Of a DNA stretch of 64,000 nucleotides, positions 27,996 to 41,834 are shown in pieces. Location: assembly GCF_032854445.1 (NCBI RefSeq), contig NC_088300.1, positions 12,805,191-12,869,190 on the forward strand. The letters run 5' to 3'. Made by a program: the position numbers and the translations under genes. The stretch is from Liolophura sinensis (taxonomy: Eukaryota > Mollusca > Polyplacophora > Chitonida > Chitonidae). How positions within the stretch are numbered: the stretch's first letter is position 1; every line of letters starts with the position of its first letter. The notes beneath the pieces are model-generated. The model searched no databases. It saw only the letters and a program-made list of their open reading frames with translations, and was not told where the DNA came from.

Positions 27996-30900
27996 CTGAA
28001 TAAAAGAGATAAAATATTATGGTTTTGTAGTGATAGATACACATTATAATGAATAAGGACACTGCGCTTGTTTTATTTAGTAAATAAAAGTAAGTAAATC
28101 CTTTTGATATTCCTTTGTTTTTTCGTCGCAAATGATCGAGGTCGCGTGTTTGAATCCAACTCGCGCGCTGATGCGACTATTGCCTTAGGTCAGGAGAGAT
28201 GTCGTACATTTGACAAACGCGGAGTATCCGTGGCGCTCTATAGTCGGCTTCTTCCATCAGTAAATATAGTTATCGTCTTTTAAAGGAAGTATTCTTGAGA
28301 ACGGCGTGATACACCAATCAAAATCAATAAAATAAATCAATCAAATAATTTGCATTCTTTGCCGTACTCTTCTGTAAGCATCCGCTTATGGTTAGTCCTT
28401 CAACACGGTTGCAATAAATTAATAATGGGGGTTTCAAATACCACTTTAATGTTTCGGATTGCCTCGGTGTGTGCAACTGTAAACACTTTATTAAACTATA
28501 ATCTACTTGCATAATTCTATCGTCTGTACCGGCAAATGTGTGGTTATTCATCGTTAATGAGTATAAACGTGATATACATGTCAACAGTTAATGATTTAAG
28601 TCTTAGCTTTTGTGAAACTTACTGGTGTGAGAACATGTCTTTGTATGGCGAATCGTTGGGAAGGCCAATGGCGTAGGTCATGGGGAAGAACTCCTCTTTG
28701 ATCAGGATCAGGTCACATTCTTTAGACACCCACTTCATCATGCCTGATTTGTCATTCATGTATGCATAGCCGCCTTCTTTCACCATCTTAATGTGAGTTT
28801 CATGGGAATCATTCATGGCGTCCGGGAAGAACTTCATACCTTCCCATAGTTTTCGGTATACCGTTAAGTTGGAGTCCTATAGTTAATCAGAGAGTAAGCC
28901 ACATATCCCAAATTAGTATCTGACTACATTTAACAACCGTTTGGATTTTGGTTGATGTCTTACTAATTATTATGCTGTGTATACATGCAAATAACCAATA
29001 TGCGATGAATCTGCACCAGTCAGACGTATATCATAGCCAGGATATCTAACTGGATCGATTTTATATGTACATGTTTTGTGACAGTCACGTATACATGTAA
29101 TGATTGTATGGTTATCACATGTCTCATCTCAAAGATGTTTATTCTGCCATGATGATGATAATTGTGCCCCCCCCCCCATTCCTTCCAGACAATGGTTCTT
29201 AGAAGAAATGTCAGTGATATATGCTGTCATCAAGGTAACCGATTGTTGGAATGCCACGTGACCGACTTAAAACCCACGTCGCCGCACATAACTTTTGACC
29301 AGACACTAATTGACAGTTACATCATTAGTTTTACTTCCACTCCTTAGCTAGAGCATAGGTTCTGGAGAAAGAACTGCTTGAGACCACTCAGTCTCAACTA
29401 CATCAAACTACCATGTTAACCATGTCTGTGTTCTTTGTTAACTCTCCTAAAGATACTAGTTTCTTGATACAAAATTATATATTACGTCTGTCCTATAAAT
29501 GATGCAGTCCCTTTAGGTTCCCCAATAAAGTAAGGGGTTCACTGCAGTGCGAATAATCAAGCATTTATGTACAATTTACAACAATATTCCGGGGGACCTC
29601 CGTGGCTCAGTTGGTTAGCGTGCTAGCGCAAGGTAATGACCTAGGAGTCTCTCAAAAATGCGGTCGCTGTGAGTTCAAGTCCAGCTCATGCTGGCTTCCT
29701 CTCCGGCCGTACGTAGGAAGGTCTGTCGGCAACCTGCGAATGGTCATGGGTTTCCCCCGGGCTGTGTCCGGTTTCCACCCACCATAATGCTGGCTGCCGT
29801 CGTATAAGTGAAATATTCTCGAGTACGGCGTAAAACACCAATCAAATAAATAAATAAACAATATTCCGTCGGTTTAAAAGTCACATCGCGATGTATGTGG
29901 TACGGTGTTATGTCATTTTCCTATAAACGTTTTACAGTATGTTACAGTATTTATCTGTAAATCTATTTCCTCTCATAATAGATCCATAAACAGCCTTCTT
30001 CAATCCATATTTATAATTTTGAGTATATAAATTTTAGACTTAAATTTGCTTTAAATAATGATCATAAATTGTGATTAATATATATTTTGAATTCATTTTT
30101 AGGTGATAAATTGTAGCTATAAGTATGCCAAGTTGGTACCTCGGATTCCAATACCTCAAAGAGCACATTCAGGTAAGTACCGGATGTGGTCCCCCATTTG
30201 TAGTCACTCTGTGATATCATTTCCTTTAGGGAGTTGAAAGGCAACCTGTCGGTGGTAACGGTCAGGGAAGCTATCAGATTACCGCTGTAGCTGGCCACCA
30301 TGATGATAGAGTAGAGCCACCAGAAGCTCAACAACGTTCGGCCTGTTTGGGACTTGGGTAGAAAAACACCTCCTGTGTAAAAAAGGTGTTGAAATCAAAA
30401 TAAAACCTGTTAAATAAGAAATTGTCTGTATCAGTCTTATTTTTTTATTTATTTTTTTTTGTCATCACATACAAGTCGTTCTTATTGAAAAGCAGCTTAA
30501 GTCTGTATTAGAAAACTAAGTTAGCCAAAGACAAAGGGTAATTACATTGAACAAAATGTTACCACCATTGGTTGCCGTGGTAACACAAGATTCCCAGAGT
30601 GATGTGACAACAACAAAATGATTTCCCTTCGTGAAATGACGTTGGTATGGAACAGTTTACGAGATTAGGAAACATTTCCTGTGAAATTACCTTACGTTCT
30701 CTGTGCATAATAGACAAAGTGAAATAAAAACTAGATAAATGCCGGTCGTTCTTTCTGGTTAGCACGTAGGATGACCACAGGCTGTTTAGTGTCACGACAC
30801 AAAAGTGCTTTAACTCTAGAAGAATGTATTGTCTATAAAGCTATCCACTGAATGAATACCAAACCATTTTACTGATTAGCTTTCTTTCTGAATGAATTGC

Positions 30901-33900
30901 AATCTATAAATGTCCTATTTGTATCGTGCTGATGAAACTTTGATGTTAAACTAATTTTGCTTTATAGTTGCATCTGACCTCTCCGTGGGTATCCTCGCTT
31001 TAATGTGGTTTTGTGTGCCTACCCTGCGTAAGTAGTGCCCCATACATATACCAGAGGGCGTCCTGGAAGTTGTGCAGACCCGGGTAAGCTCGGAGTTGTT
31101 CATCTGTGTACCCTCGGTAGAAAGGATTAAACCTCTCACTTAAGTACACAAATAAAGTCATAATAGGCAAAGAAACAACTATCCCGATGTACACAGGATA
31201 TGTAAATATATCAACTAAAGTCCGCCATTTTAGCTCACTGGCATCCGGCTTTTTTATTAATACTCCGTTATAATCGTAATAAAACGGGAAAGCGAAGTCC
31301 ACAACTTCTTCCCGATCCGCAGTTACAGCCAACGGAGCTATCGTTATATTTGCTCTCTGAAATAAAGAAAAAAGACGGCGTATAATTATTCCAGACAGAA
31401 TCTGTGTTAACCAGAATTATGTAACAACCCGTGCTGCTATTTCCTATATAGTTGTATAATCATCATGTCAAATAAAACAGGGGGCCTCCGTGGCTCAGTC
31501 GGTTAGCGCGCTAGCGCAGCGTAATGATCCAGGAGCCTCTCACCAATGCGGTCGCTGTGAGTTCAAGTCCAGCTCATGCTGGCTTCCTCTCCGGCCGTAA
31601 GTGGGAAGGTCTGCCAGCAACCTGCGGATGGTCGTGGGTTTCCCCCTGGCTCAGCCCGGTTTCCACCCACCATAATGCTGGCCGCCGTCGTATAAGTGAA
31701 ATATTCTTGAGTACGGCGTAAAACACCAATCAAATAAAACATCACGTGACCCTGTGGCATCAGGGACATCACAGATCCCGATCTACTGCTTGTTTTTATG
31801 AGATAGTACATTATATTTATATTTTACTTTCTTTTACAGTTGGTTGAAGTGTTTGTCTACATGACAGCACATGCCTGACATGAATTTCACGGACAACCAT
31901 AGGGTTGAAGACTTGTGCAAAATTTACTTAAAATACATTAATTAATATTAAAACAAAATACCGCGAAAACCTTTGCACAACAAAAACAACTATACTTTAA
32001 TGTTTGAGCTAATAATTCGATAACTAACTCTGAACTATTTCAGAACAATGATACATACCAGGGGCGTAGCGTGGATCTTCAAGGGGGATGGGGTGGGGGC
32101 GGGGAGGGGGTGGTGTGCGGATTTGACAAGAGCGGAACGACAATCACATTCTATTAGGCGAGGGTCCAGGGGCTGCCTAAGCTCCGGGATATTAGATTGC
32201 CGGAGAGAGAATCTGAGTGATTTCGAAGAGTTTCGAATGCAGATTTGGCCAATATGTACACCTTAATTTTCACATTAAAAAAAACAAACAAACCCAAGAA
32301 CAAGTTCAGCTTTGGTGGGATTGAAAACCGGCTGTCACTGAATATATAGTATTTATTGTCATGGACTCCAGAGTTACAACAGTACAAGTAAAACTGTAGC
32401 ATCCGTCTCGTCCATCAGACCGAAATGGCTACTGCTGCTTGCGCGGCGCGATTTAAAAGAGGTAATACTGTAAAACAAGCCGTCTTCCACCGGGGACAAT
32501 ATGGAATGGTTCACATAACAGGTCTAAATAGTCCTACATACAATTCAGTAAATTGGTACGAAATTGAAATATTCGTCTACAAAGGATACTGCACATATCT
32601 GTGGAATGAATGTTAATAGCTAGATAAGAAATATAGGCTAAAATATTTTTGCGTCGAATTGAGCGGCAAATTTTTGCCTCGCGGGAGGGGGGAGGGACCT
32701 ACGTCCCTGCAATACAACATTTAAAATCTTCCAAAAGGACAAAGTGCAATTCTGGTGTGTAGAGGGACGATATGTCAAATTTATAAATACCTTCCACAAC
32801 GTTGTCCAGTTTGGTTGCTAATATATGATAATATATTATGTATTTTAAAGATAAACAGTACAATGATACGATATGACATACCCTTAACTGCAGCTCTCCA
32901 ACCAAGCCAGTCCAATGGCCATCGTTCCGTCGAACTCCCCAATCACCGTCAGCGGGTTCATATAACGTGTAACTGAAAAAAATAACAACAACATACAATT
33001 AATCACACTGAATAAATCGGAAAATGTAACACAATACCTTTTGCTAAGATTTCATATCAATTGATACGTCTTGCCCACAAACGATGCAGAATATTGTACG
33101 TGTTATTTAGAACGTTGTTCATATTTATCTGTAAGAGGACATACCTAAAATTCATCTTGATCGATAGCTCCAGAAGTAGATCCATACAGAGACCTCCAAA
33201 CTCGCCTGTGTTGTCATCCTTGAGAACGAATAGTGGCCACTACAAAGACAAAGATTAACTGTGTCAGATAGATCACACAGTTACGGTACTGCCCGTTTTC
33301 CTTACACAATTCTGTTTCCTCCACGGTGCCACGGGAGTTCATAAGTTGCTACCATACGTCGCATTTATACTAAGCGTTAGAATAATATAATTAAGACGTA
33401 CAGCATAGAGAGAAAAACCAGAGCAGCGACAACACAGTGATAGCTGGCAAATGGTCACACGTAACACGGTGAAAAACGGCCTCTTGTCAATTTACCACGG
33501 TTGGGGTTTTATTCTAACTGTTCATGTAAATGCATAAATGGTAGCAAATTAACACTTTAATTGAGGTAAACTGACGATAGGCCGTATTTTACAGGTTACG
33601 TGGGACCATTTACCAACTATCACATTATCGTTGCTGCTATAGTACTATTACTCGTTACGCTATAGCCTTTCGTAATGCACAGTAAATTGTGCCTGATCGC
33701 GACATTTCTGCTCTTATCTTATACAAGACCGAAATAATTGTTCCAGTTGAGAGTCTCAGCTGCAAAATCAGACACTTTGTGATGACGTATTAATCGGAAG
33801 CCCAACCGTATATAATTGTTGACCGGTAAACAACGCAAAACAGTGTTGACCCCCCTTCAATCAGGTATCCATCTCGGTTTATTCTAACGAATACGTGCAT

Positions 33901-36900
33901 TCTTTAAAAAGGGTATGTAAATCAGACTACGGTTGATTGAATTTTGTCATTGTTGAAGACTCGACGCTCGAAATAATCTAAGCCCACTTTCTCAAAATTT
34001 TCGAGGCACATTTATATAGCAAACACTTACTAGAAACGTTGCGAAATAGTGTAGTGTGGTATACAAGAACTGAGTATCCTTACTGGGTTTGTGGCAATAT
34101 TCAATGTCTGGTTGTTGAAGCCAAAGTTTGAATTGGGGAAGATACCATCACGATGTAACTGGAGGCCTTTGCTGAGTATGTATCTACCAACACGGCTAAA
34201 CCTCCGACCATCACGTTTCCACAAGGCGGTGTAAATCTCAAACATAGGACATGTTACACACGGATGACTACGATCCTGCCTCTGAAACATCAAACATAGG
34301 ACATGTTACACACGGATGGCTATGATCCTGACTCTGAAACATCAAACATAGGACATCTTACACACGGATGACTACGGTTTTGACTCTGAAACATCATACG
34401 GCATGTTACACACGGATGATTGCGATCTTGACTCTGAAACAACTAACATAGTACACGTTACACAGGGATGACTACTGTCCTGTCTCTGAAACATCAAACA
34501 TAGGGCGTGTTATACACGGATGACTACGGTCCTGACCCTGACACAATGAACATAGGGCATGTTACACACGGATGGCTACGGTCCTGACTGACACAATGAA
34601 CATAGGGCATGGTACACACAGATGACTACAGCCCTGACTCTGAAACATCATAGGGCATGTTACACACGGATGACTGAGATCCTGACTCTGAAACAACGAA
34701 CATAGGGCATGTTACACACGGATGACTACGGTCCTGACCCTGACACAACGAACATAGGAAATGTTACACATCGATGACTACGATCCTGACCCTGAAACAT
34801 CAAACACAGGACGTTACACACGGATGGCTATGATCCTGACTCTGAAGCATCAAACATTTGGCATATTATACACGGATGATTACGGTCAAGACTCTGACAC
34901 AACGAACATACGGTTCTGACTCTAAAACATATGACATGTTACACACGGATGACTACGGTCCTGACCCTGACACAACGAACATAGGACATGTTACGCACGG
35001 ATGACTACGGTCCAGACTCTGAAACATAGACACACGTATGACAGCGGTTCTGACTCTAAAACATATGGCATGTTACACACGGATGACTGCGGCCCTGACC
35101 CTGAGACATCAAACATTATGTATGTTACACACATATGACCACGGTTCTGAATCTGAAACATCAAACATAGGGCATGTTACACACAGATGACCACGGTTTT
35201 GATTCTGAAACATCAAATATACACACGGAGGACTGCGGCCCTGACTCTGAAAAATCAAAAACATCAAACATAGGGCGTCTTACTCACGGATGACCGTGTA
35301 TCTGACTCTGAAACATCAAACGGAAAAAGCAAATAGAGCTACAAGCCTTCTAGATACACTTTCTGTTCAACTGTGGAAGGGAATGCCGACTTCATTTTCT
35401 TGAGAATTCCATTTTCAAATGTGCTTAATATTCTCAGAGTCAAAAAATCAGAAAACGAGTATCAGCTGATAGGTCATTTACATTTTTTAAAACTGCCTTC
35501 ATTTTCTTGCACTTTGCGAAGTGCATCTAACCTTGCACAGAGACGAGCTACATGTATTGCAATATTAAATACGGTGTTTTTTATAACAAATCTTTGGATA
35601 CCTAAATTTGTCCTTAACGCGCACATAAGAATACAAACGTTCGATTGCTTTTTATTTAATCAAAATGAGAAAAGGTCGTCTAGGATGCAGTTTTCAGTGG
35701 TTTTTACTATTTATTGACATTTATATCTTTTTAAAATTCCTTCACTGTAATTATTTAATGGAGATTCCAAACATTCATGCGTGTTAAAACTGTTTTTATG
35801 TGACACTGTGACATGAACATGCAAACAAGAAAGATCCTTTTATTAACGTTTTGGGGAAATATGCTTGGAATGGATTGAAGACAACAATAGGTATAGTCGC
35901 TAGAGGGCAACCATCTAGAAGGTGATGATTGCAAAGCCAAGCTTTGGGTCACTGTGTATGGCTCATGTAAAATGCTTCGTGAACATGGCATATCATGACA
36001 GATTCTTTAACCTTGTTCTGCAAATACTTGTCCTAGTCCAGTGGTAATTTTTCCTGTTTGTTGACTGCCTTTGATGGCTAACATTATGGACAAGACAGTC
36101 TGCTCTATATAGAAAGGTTTCGATCTGCTAGACATACAAAGCATGCTTCTTTTGGCATGTCCTTTGTTCTTAAGAGAGGTAATTAGTAATTTATCGAAAC
36201 TTAACGCGCACGCGCCTTTGAATACACTTTTAACATTGGAATATTTTCGTATTCAATCGACAAGAGATTTTTAGTCTTTAGTTAAGCCTAAACGGGCATT
36301 GTTACAACAAAAGTATACATTATCCTGTATATATATGTTAATAACACGATGGTTGGACGGCATTATATATGAATGATTCATACCGCCTAATACGTTATGT
36401 TGTCTGGAAGTTGTCAGCAGTTAACCCTCGTACAGAACGCCTGTCTAGCTTTGGGATAATTGCCGTTGGAATTCTTCTGTTGTTATGCATAATGCTGCTT
36501 GAACAAGACAGTTGATTTCCTTGATCTTTCCTCTTACTGTCATGAATCTCAGAGGCCTTGTAGCTCTTTCAATAATTAAATCAATAATTAGACTTTTAAG
36601 GAGTAAGTCATCCTTAGCACCGGAGGGCATACACAAAAATGGTACACATCACCATAAGAATCAGATTCAAATCTTCCAACAGACTCAAACTGTGTGGCTT
36701 GGGTTAAATCCAAATAGACCCCCAGTGCTTGTTTGCATATTTGTTCTTTGCATATTTCAACATCATAGGCGCTTTCTCTTTTCCAGCGGGGGTGAACTTC
36801 AAGGCTGAAAGAGTGAGTGAGTGAGTGAGTGCTTGGGGTTTAACGTCGTACTTAACAATTTTTCAGTCATATGACGACGAAGGGATCCTTAGAGTGCATA

Positions 36901-39900
36901 TAATATGCCTCCTTGTTGCAGGACGGATTTTCACGGCTCTTTTATCTAGTGCTGCATCACTGAGACGCCTTACCGGCAAGTAAGCCACCCCGTCCGAGCC
37001 ATTACACTGATACGGGTCAACCAGTCGTTGCACTATCCCCTTTATGCTAAACACCAAACAAGGAAGTTATAACTTCCTTTTTTAAGGTCAGGTGTGACTC
37101 GACCAGGATTGACCCTAAATCTACTGCCTCCAGAAGCAGACGCTCTACCAACTGTGCTATCGGGGCCGGTCAGGCTGAAAGAAGATAGTCCCCGAACAAA
37201 CCAACTAATTTTAGGGCACAGCTAATGGTCATCGGTCAGATATGTCAAAGTAAGACACACTGTAAAGTATATTAGTCGTATAATATGCGTTCTGGTGCAA
37301 AAGGAGCACAGCATAATAAACCTTTCACACGATTAAAGCAAGAGGAACGATAAGTTTCACTACGAACCTCGTACGGTATGGAGGGTATGCCCTTTTATTC
37401 ACAAAATCCTGACCAGAGGAGATATGAGACCTGCAGTCTCATTGGTTAAGTGCAAGTGGATTTCCAGCATACGAGTTAGGACAAAAAAGGACATTGGACT
37501 GTTGAGGATTTCCAGCATGCGAGCTAGGACAACGAAGGTCATTGGACTTCTTTGATGTCGAGGATTTACTGTTATCCACTTCAGCATATTTACTAGTTTC
37601 TAACATCGGATTGGGAACAATTAAAGTTCAGTTCACGATTATATACATGTACTTACATGAATACGTGCAATCAGTGCCTCTACAGTTCTGTTTAGGTATT
37701 TGTCCTGATGGCTTTCTACATCTGGAAACGTTCGCGACAGGTTGCTCACTGTGAAGACGTCAAATATGGTATCCCGAACCAGCTAGAAAGCAAAACATAG
37801 GTATGTTAAATACTGATGTAGTAGCATCTTTTTAAAGTCAAGAATAAACTGAACAAGCATGTACAGTTGAATAAGTATCAAACAACCGCACTGTTAGAAT
37901 GAAAACATGTCACAATTTCCAGTGGACAAGGACATGACGAGTTATATTCAGTTAATTTGTTTTAGTTGTTTATTTACCGATGTAGCACAATTTACAACAG
38001 GTAATGCCTTATGGTTGACGAAATTATCTTCTAACAAATATCACAAAAACTAAATGACCTGAACATGACCTGAAAAGAGGTCTTCGTCTTTGTGTATTTC
38101 TGCCTCCCTTGATACACGGGCAACGCATAAGCAATCTGTTAACAGCATATTGTGTGTCCCTATTGCCCAGTGCACGCCATAGTTTCTGTGAGTTCCGCAT
38201 CGAACACTTCCAAGAGGAGTAAATATTTGTTGACAAACACTCGCAAAAAGCGAAGTTGATAGGTCACAATAACTGGTTTGGCTAACGGGGACATATTTGC
38301 ACTGCTTAAGGTTGAAACTAAATGTTGCATCTACAAACTATCGTTGGTTTTTTATTGCCTAACAAACACCGAAACCATACAACTATTGTTGTCCATGTCT
38401 CTACTTGTGTATTACTCACCGCGCTAATCTGTTTCTGATCAATCCGTGCTTTTGTACTAGAAGCTGGAGTGAGCACAGCGATGTTGTTCAGCTCAGTGAG
38501 TAGCTGCTCTATTTTTTCACGGTGTTCTGGAAGCGTGACCATGAGCCAGCGAGACATGTAAGACAAAGCCGTCTTACCGCCCATAATGCTGTCAAACCGC
38601 TGAGCCTATAATATACACGGGTTCATATTGTCAGTCATGGCTTTATACAACTGTCAGTTATGCCTTTATACAACTGTCAGTCATGACAATACAAACTGTC
38701 AATCGTGGCTTTACACCATTATCAATCAAGGCTTTATACAATTGTCAGTCATGGCTTTTCACAGTTGTCATTCATGGCTTAACATTAAGTGGAACCTATG
38801 CTCACATAGTTGTAACTGTCATCTGTAAGCCATGAAGGCGAGTAGAAAGGAAAATAAAATAGGCCATAAAGCATACATACAGCAGAAATAGGATTATAAC
38901 TGCAAAAGCATCATTATCATTTGTAGCCAAATATCACAACAAAAAAAAATACGAATCTGGCTACGGTACCACATAATGATGTTCTTTTCGGTTCACCTAG
39001 TTGCTGAACTTAGTCAAGTAAAATAAGACATCGATAAAATGATCCGCCCAACAATCAAAACCACGTCATGGTTTAGGCCGGACTAGTGTTCATCTAACTA
39101 GACGGGTAGTTTAACACGTATTATCGAATCACATAATTCTCATGAATCTGAACCACACATGATCACACACGATTTTTAGACTAGTAGCTTGAACATTAAT
39201 CTTTTCTATGTGTTTTTTCCTTTTTGTTTCTTGACGTATGCCTACAATCTTAGCTAGGAATGATCGACCTACAGTTTCAGTTCCTTTGTTTTCCCAGACG
39301 TATATGATTGCTTCTATCTTGTGAGTAGGTTACATTGTCCGTTCTCCAGTGTGTATGGGTTTGTTTGCCAGAAGTGATTCGAGAGAGTTACTCAAAAGAG
39401 GATACCAATACCAAGCGTCAGACCACTGCTGCGGAACGAAACTAATCAAAATTCAGCGGATAGAAGTTAGCACCAGATTGGTTATTTGTTATCAGAATAT
39501 CGTGTCAACACCACATTCATTATTCAAATATCGTACTAGCACTACATTCGTTATTCGAATAGCGAAAAATGAATGCGAAGCTAACGTCTATACTGACAGC
39601 GTGTTATTCAGGATTCGAATAATGAATATGGCACCAGGACGTTATTCGAATAACTAAAAATGAATGCGAAGCCAACGTCTATACTGGCAATGTGTTATTC
39701 AGGATTCGAATAATGAATATCGCGCCAGGACGTTATTTGAATAACGAAAAACGAATCTGGTGCTAACGTTCGGTCGCCTCAAAATTCGGCAACATGACTC
39801 AATCCTTTCTAATCACTTTTTAGTGGACGTATATGCAGATATGCCGTGTAATTATATAAATTAGGCTGCTGGACTGTCCCCAAAGCACTAAAAAATCCTT

Positions 39901-41803
39901 TGGGGTTTTTCCTTCTTATATCACTATTTATTAAATGTTATGATAACACAGCATTTGGGTAATTCAAGACCAGTGATGTCTATCATATTGTAATTAAAAT
40001 AAGTAACCATTTTATTCCAATTCTACTTAATTCATGGTGCCAGCGATGTTACTGCTATATTTTATGTATTTAAGTGAACAGTTAGAATGAAACATTAAAT
40101 GAGATAAACTGACAAGAGTTCCGATTTCAAAGGCTAAGTGTGGCTACTTCCAAATATCATTATCTCTGACTATAAATTTCTGTGAAATGCACAATATGCT
40201 TCCGGAAGTGTGACTATAGTCGTATACAAAACTGTAAGGTAAGACAAGAGAGAATTTTACGTTGAACATCTGAGATCGACCTAACATGTTTCTGTCAAAG
40301 GGGTAGTACGATAAAGTATACTCGCCTCTTTTACAACTTGGATGGCACAGTCTATTTCACAAAAGACAAGAAAGTCAACTTTGCCATTTCTGCCCATATA
40401 ATAAACATCTCGGATTCCTTCGTGTATGTGTTTACTGTCTGCATCCTTGAGAATCTGAAGTTGTGAAACTTTAAGCTTTCTCTTCATCGTCAAAGAAAGA
40501 ATGTGGTTGATGTGGTGAGCTGTGAACGCAAATATACTGATTAATGTACAAAATCTGGCATAAGTGTACACAGATAGCTATAGAAATAAAAGTACGTATC
40601 ATCTGTTGCGTGCGTTCAACTTGTACATGCATCTTAAAGAATACAAATTAATTATAATCTCATGACACGACTGCATATATATCGTTGAGACAAACAGAGA
40701 GAAATACATGTTTTCACACAGATTCCCCGCTAGCCATGGTAATTGTGTAGCCAGTGGATATGTCATTCAAGTCTGATCGAAAAAGACGCGGTAATGTTTT
40801 GTTTTTCACATACATAACTACTTCCGGAATGTGTTTCAAATGTATCAAACGGTTTTGCACAACATGTCAAGTGCTCGTAATCAAACGCACGTATGCAAAC
40901 TGACGATACATGTAGTCACTTTAGCCTGAAAATTTCCCAGAAATGCAGACAGACCTAATATCTGACAAATATCGATTATTAACCTCTGTGTTCTCCAGAT
41001 CTGACCAGTCGCTTTACCCCCTCTGTCTGGTTGTGTTTATTTAGATATTAGTTTGGATGAGTACTAATGCATCTGACACAAACAGTGACAATTGGATTTT
41101 CAGTTGTCATGGTGACAAAAGTTACCCAGTCAGCTGGACGGTGATAATCTATGACAGTAGTGGATCTCGCGGACTCGTAGAAAATATCGGTCGTGTTTCA
41201 CAAAATCTGCGCACGCACAAATCTTGCAACAACCTGTTATTGACCATATATCTGTTCTAACAACACTTATACAAGATGTTCGTTAATTTCCAATGTAAGT
41301 AAATCCCGATTCGACTACTTTCCGAAAAGCAAAATAGACTTACCTGTATTGCGATCAGTGATAAGAACAAATTGTTCCCAGTCCAGAGTGTTCAGTAAAA
41401 CATCCAAAACCCGACCATAGTGATTTTTTAGTGCCTCAAAATCACTGGAGAGAGAGCTGGCTCCGGTGAGAAGGGACGACGTTTGTGAAGAGGGGCCTGT
41501 AGGACACTCGTCGAGTAGCTCCAGCTTTGAGCTGCGGGGGTAGTCATTGTTATCCAACTCCCGCACTACACCACCGTACCACAACAATGTCCGCCGATTG
41601 TATAATTCCAGTGACAGCATTAAGAAATTCGCCAGCTCCCATTCCACACTCCATAGGCTCAAGTCAATATCACACGTGCTTGACATTAACACTGAAACAC
41701 AGGACAATTTAGACTGAAACTTTGTTTGAATAAAGTGCTCGTGATAGCAGTGAATATAGCAAAGGATGACGAATAATGACTTACACTCCTGGATGGGACA
41801 ATG

Positions 41804-41834
<31 letters not shown>

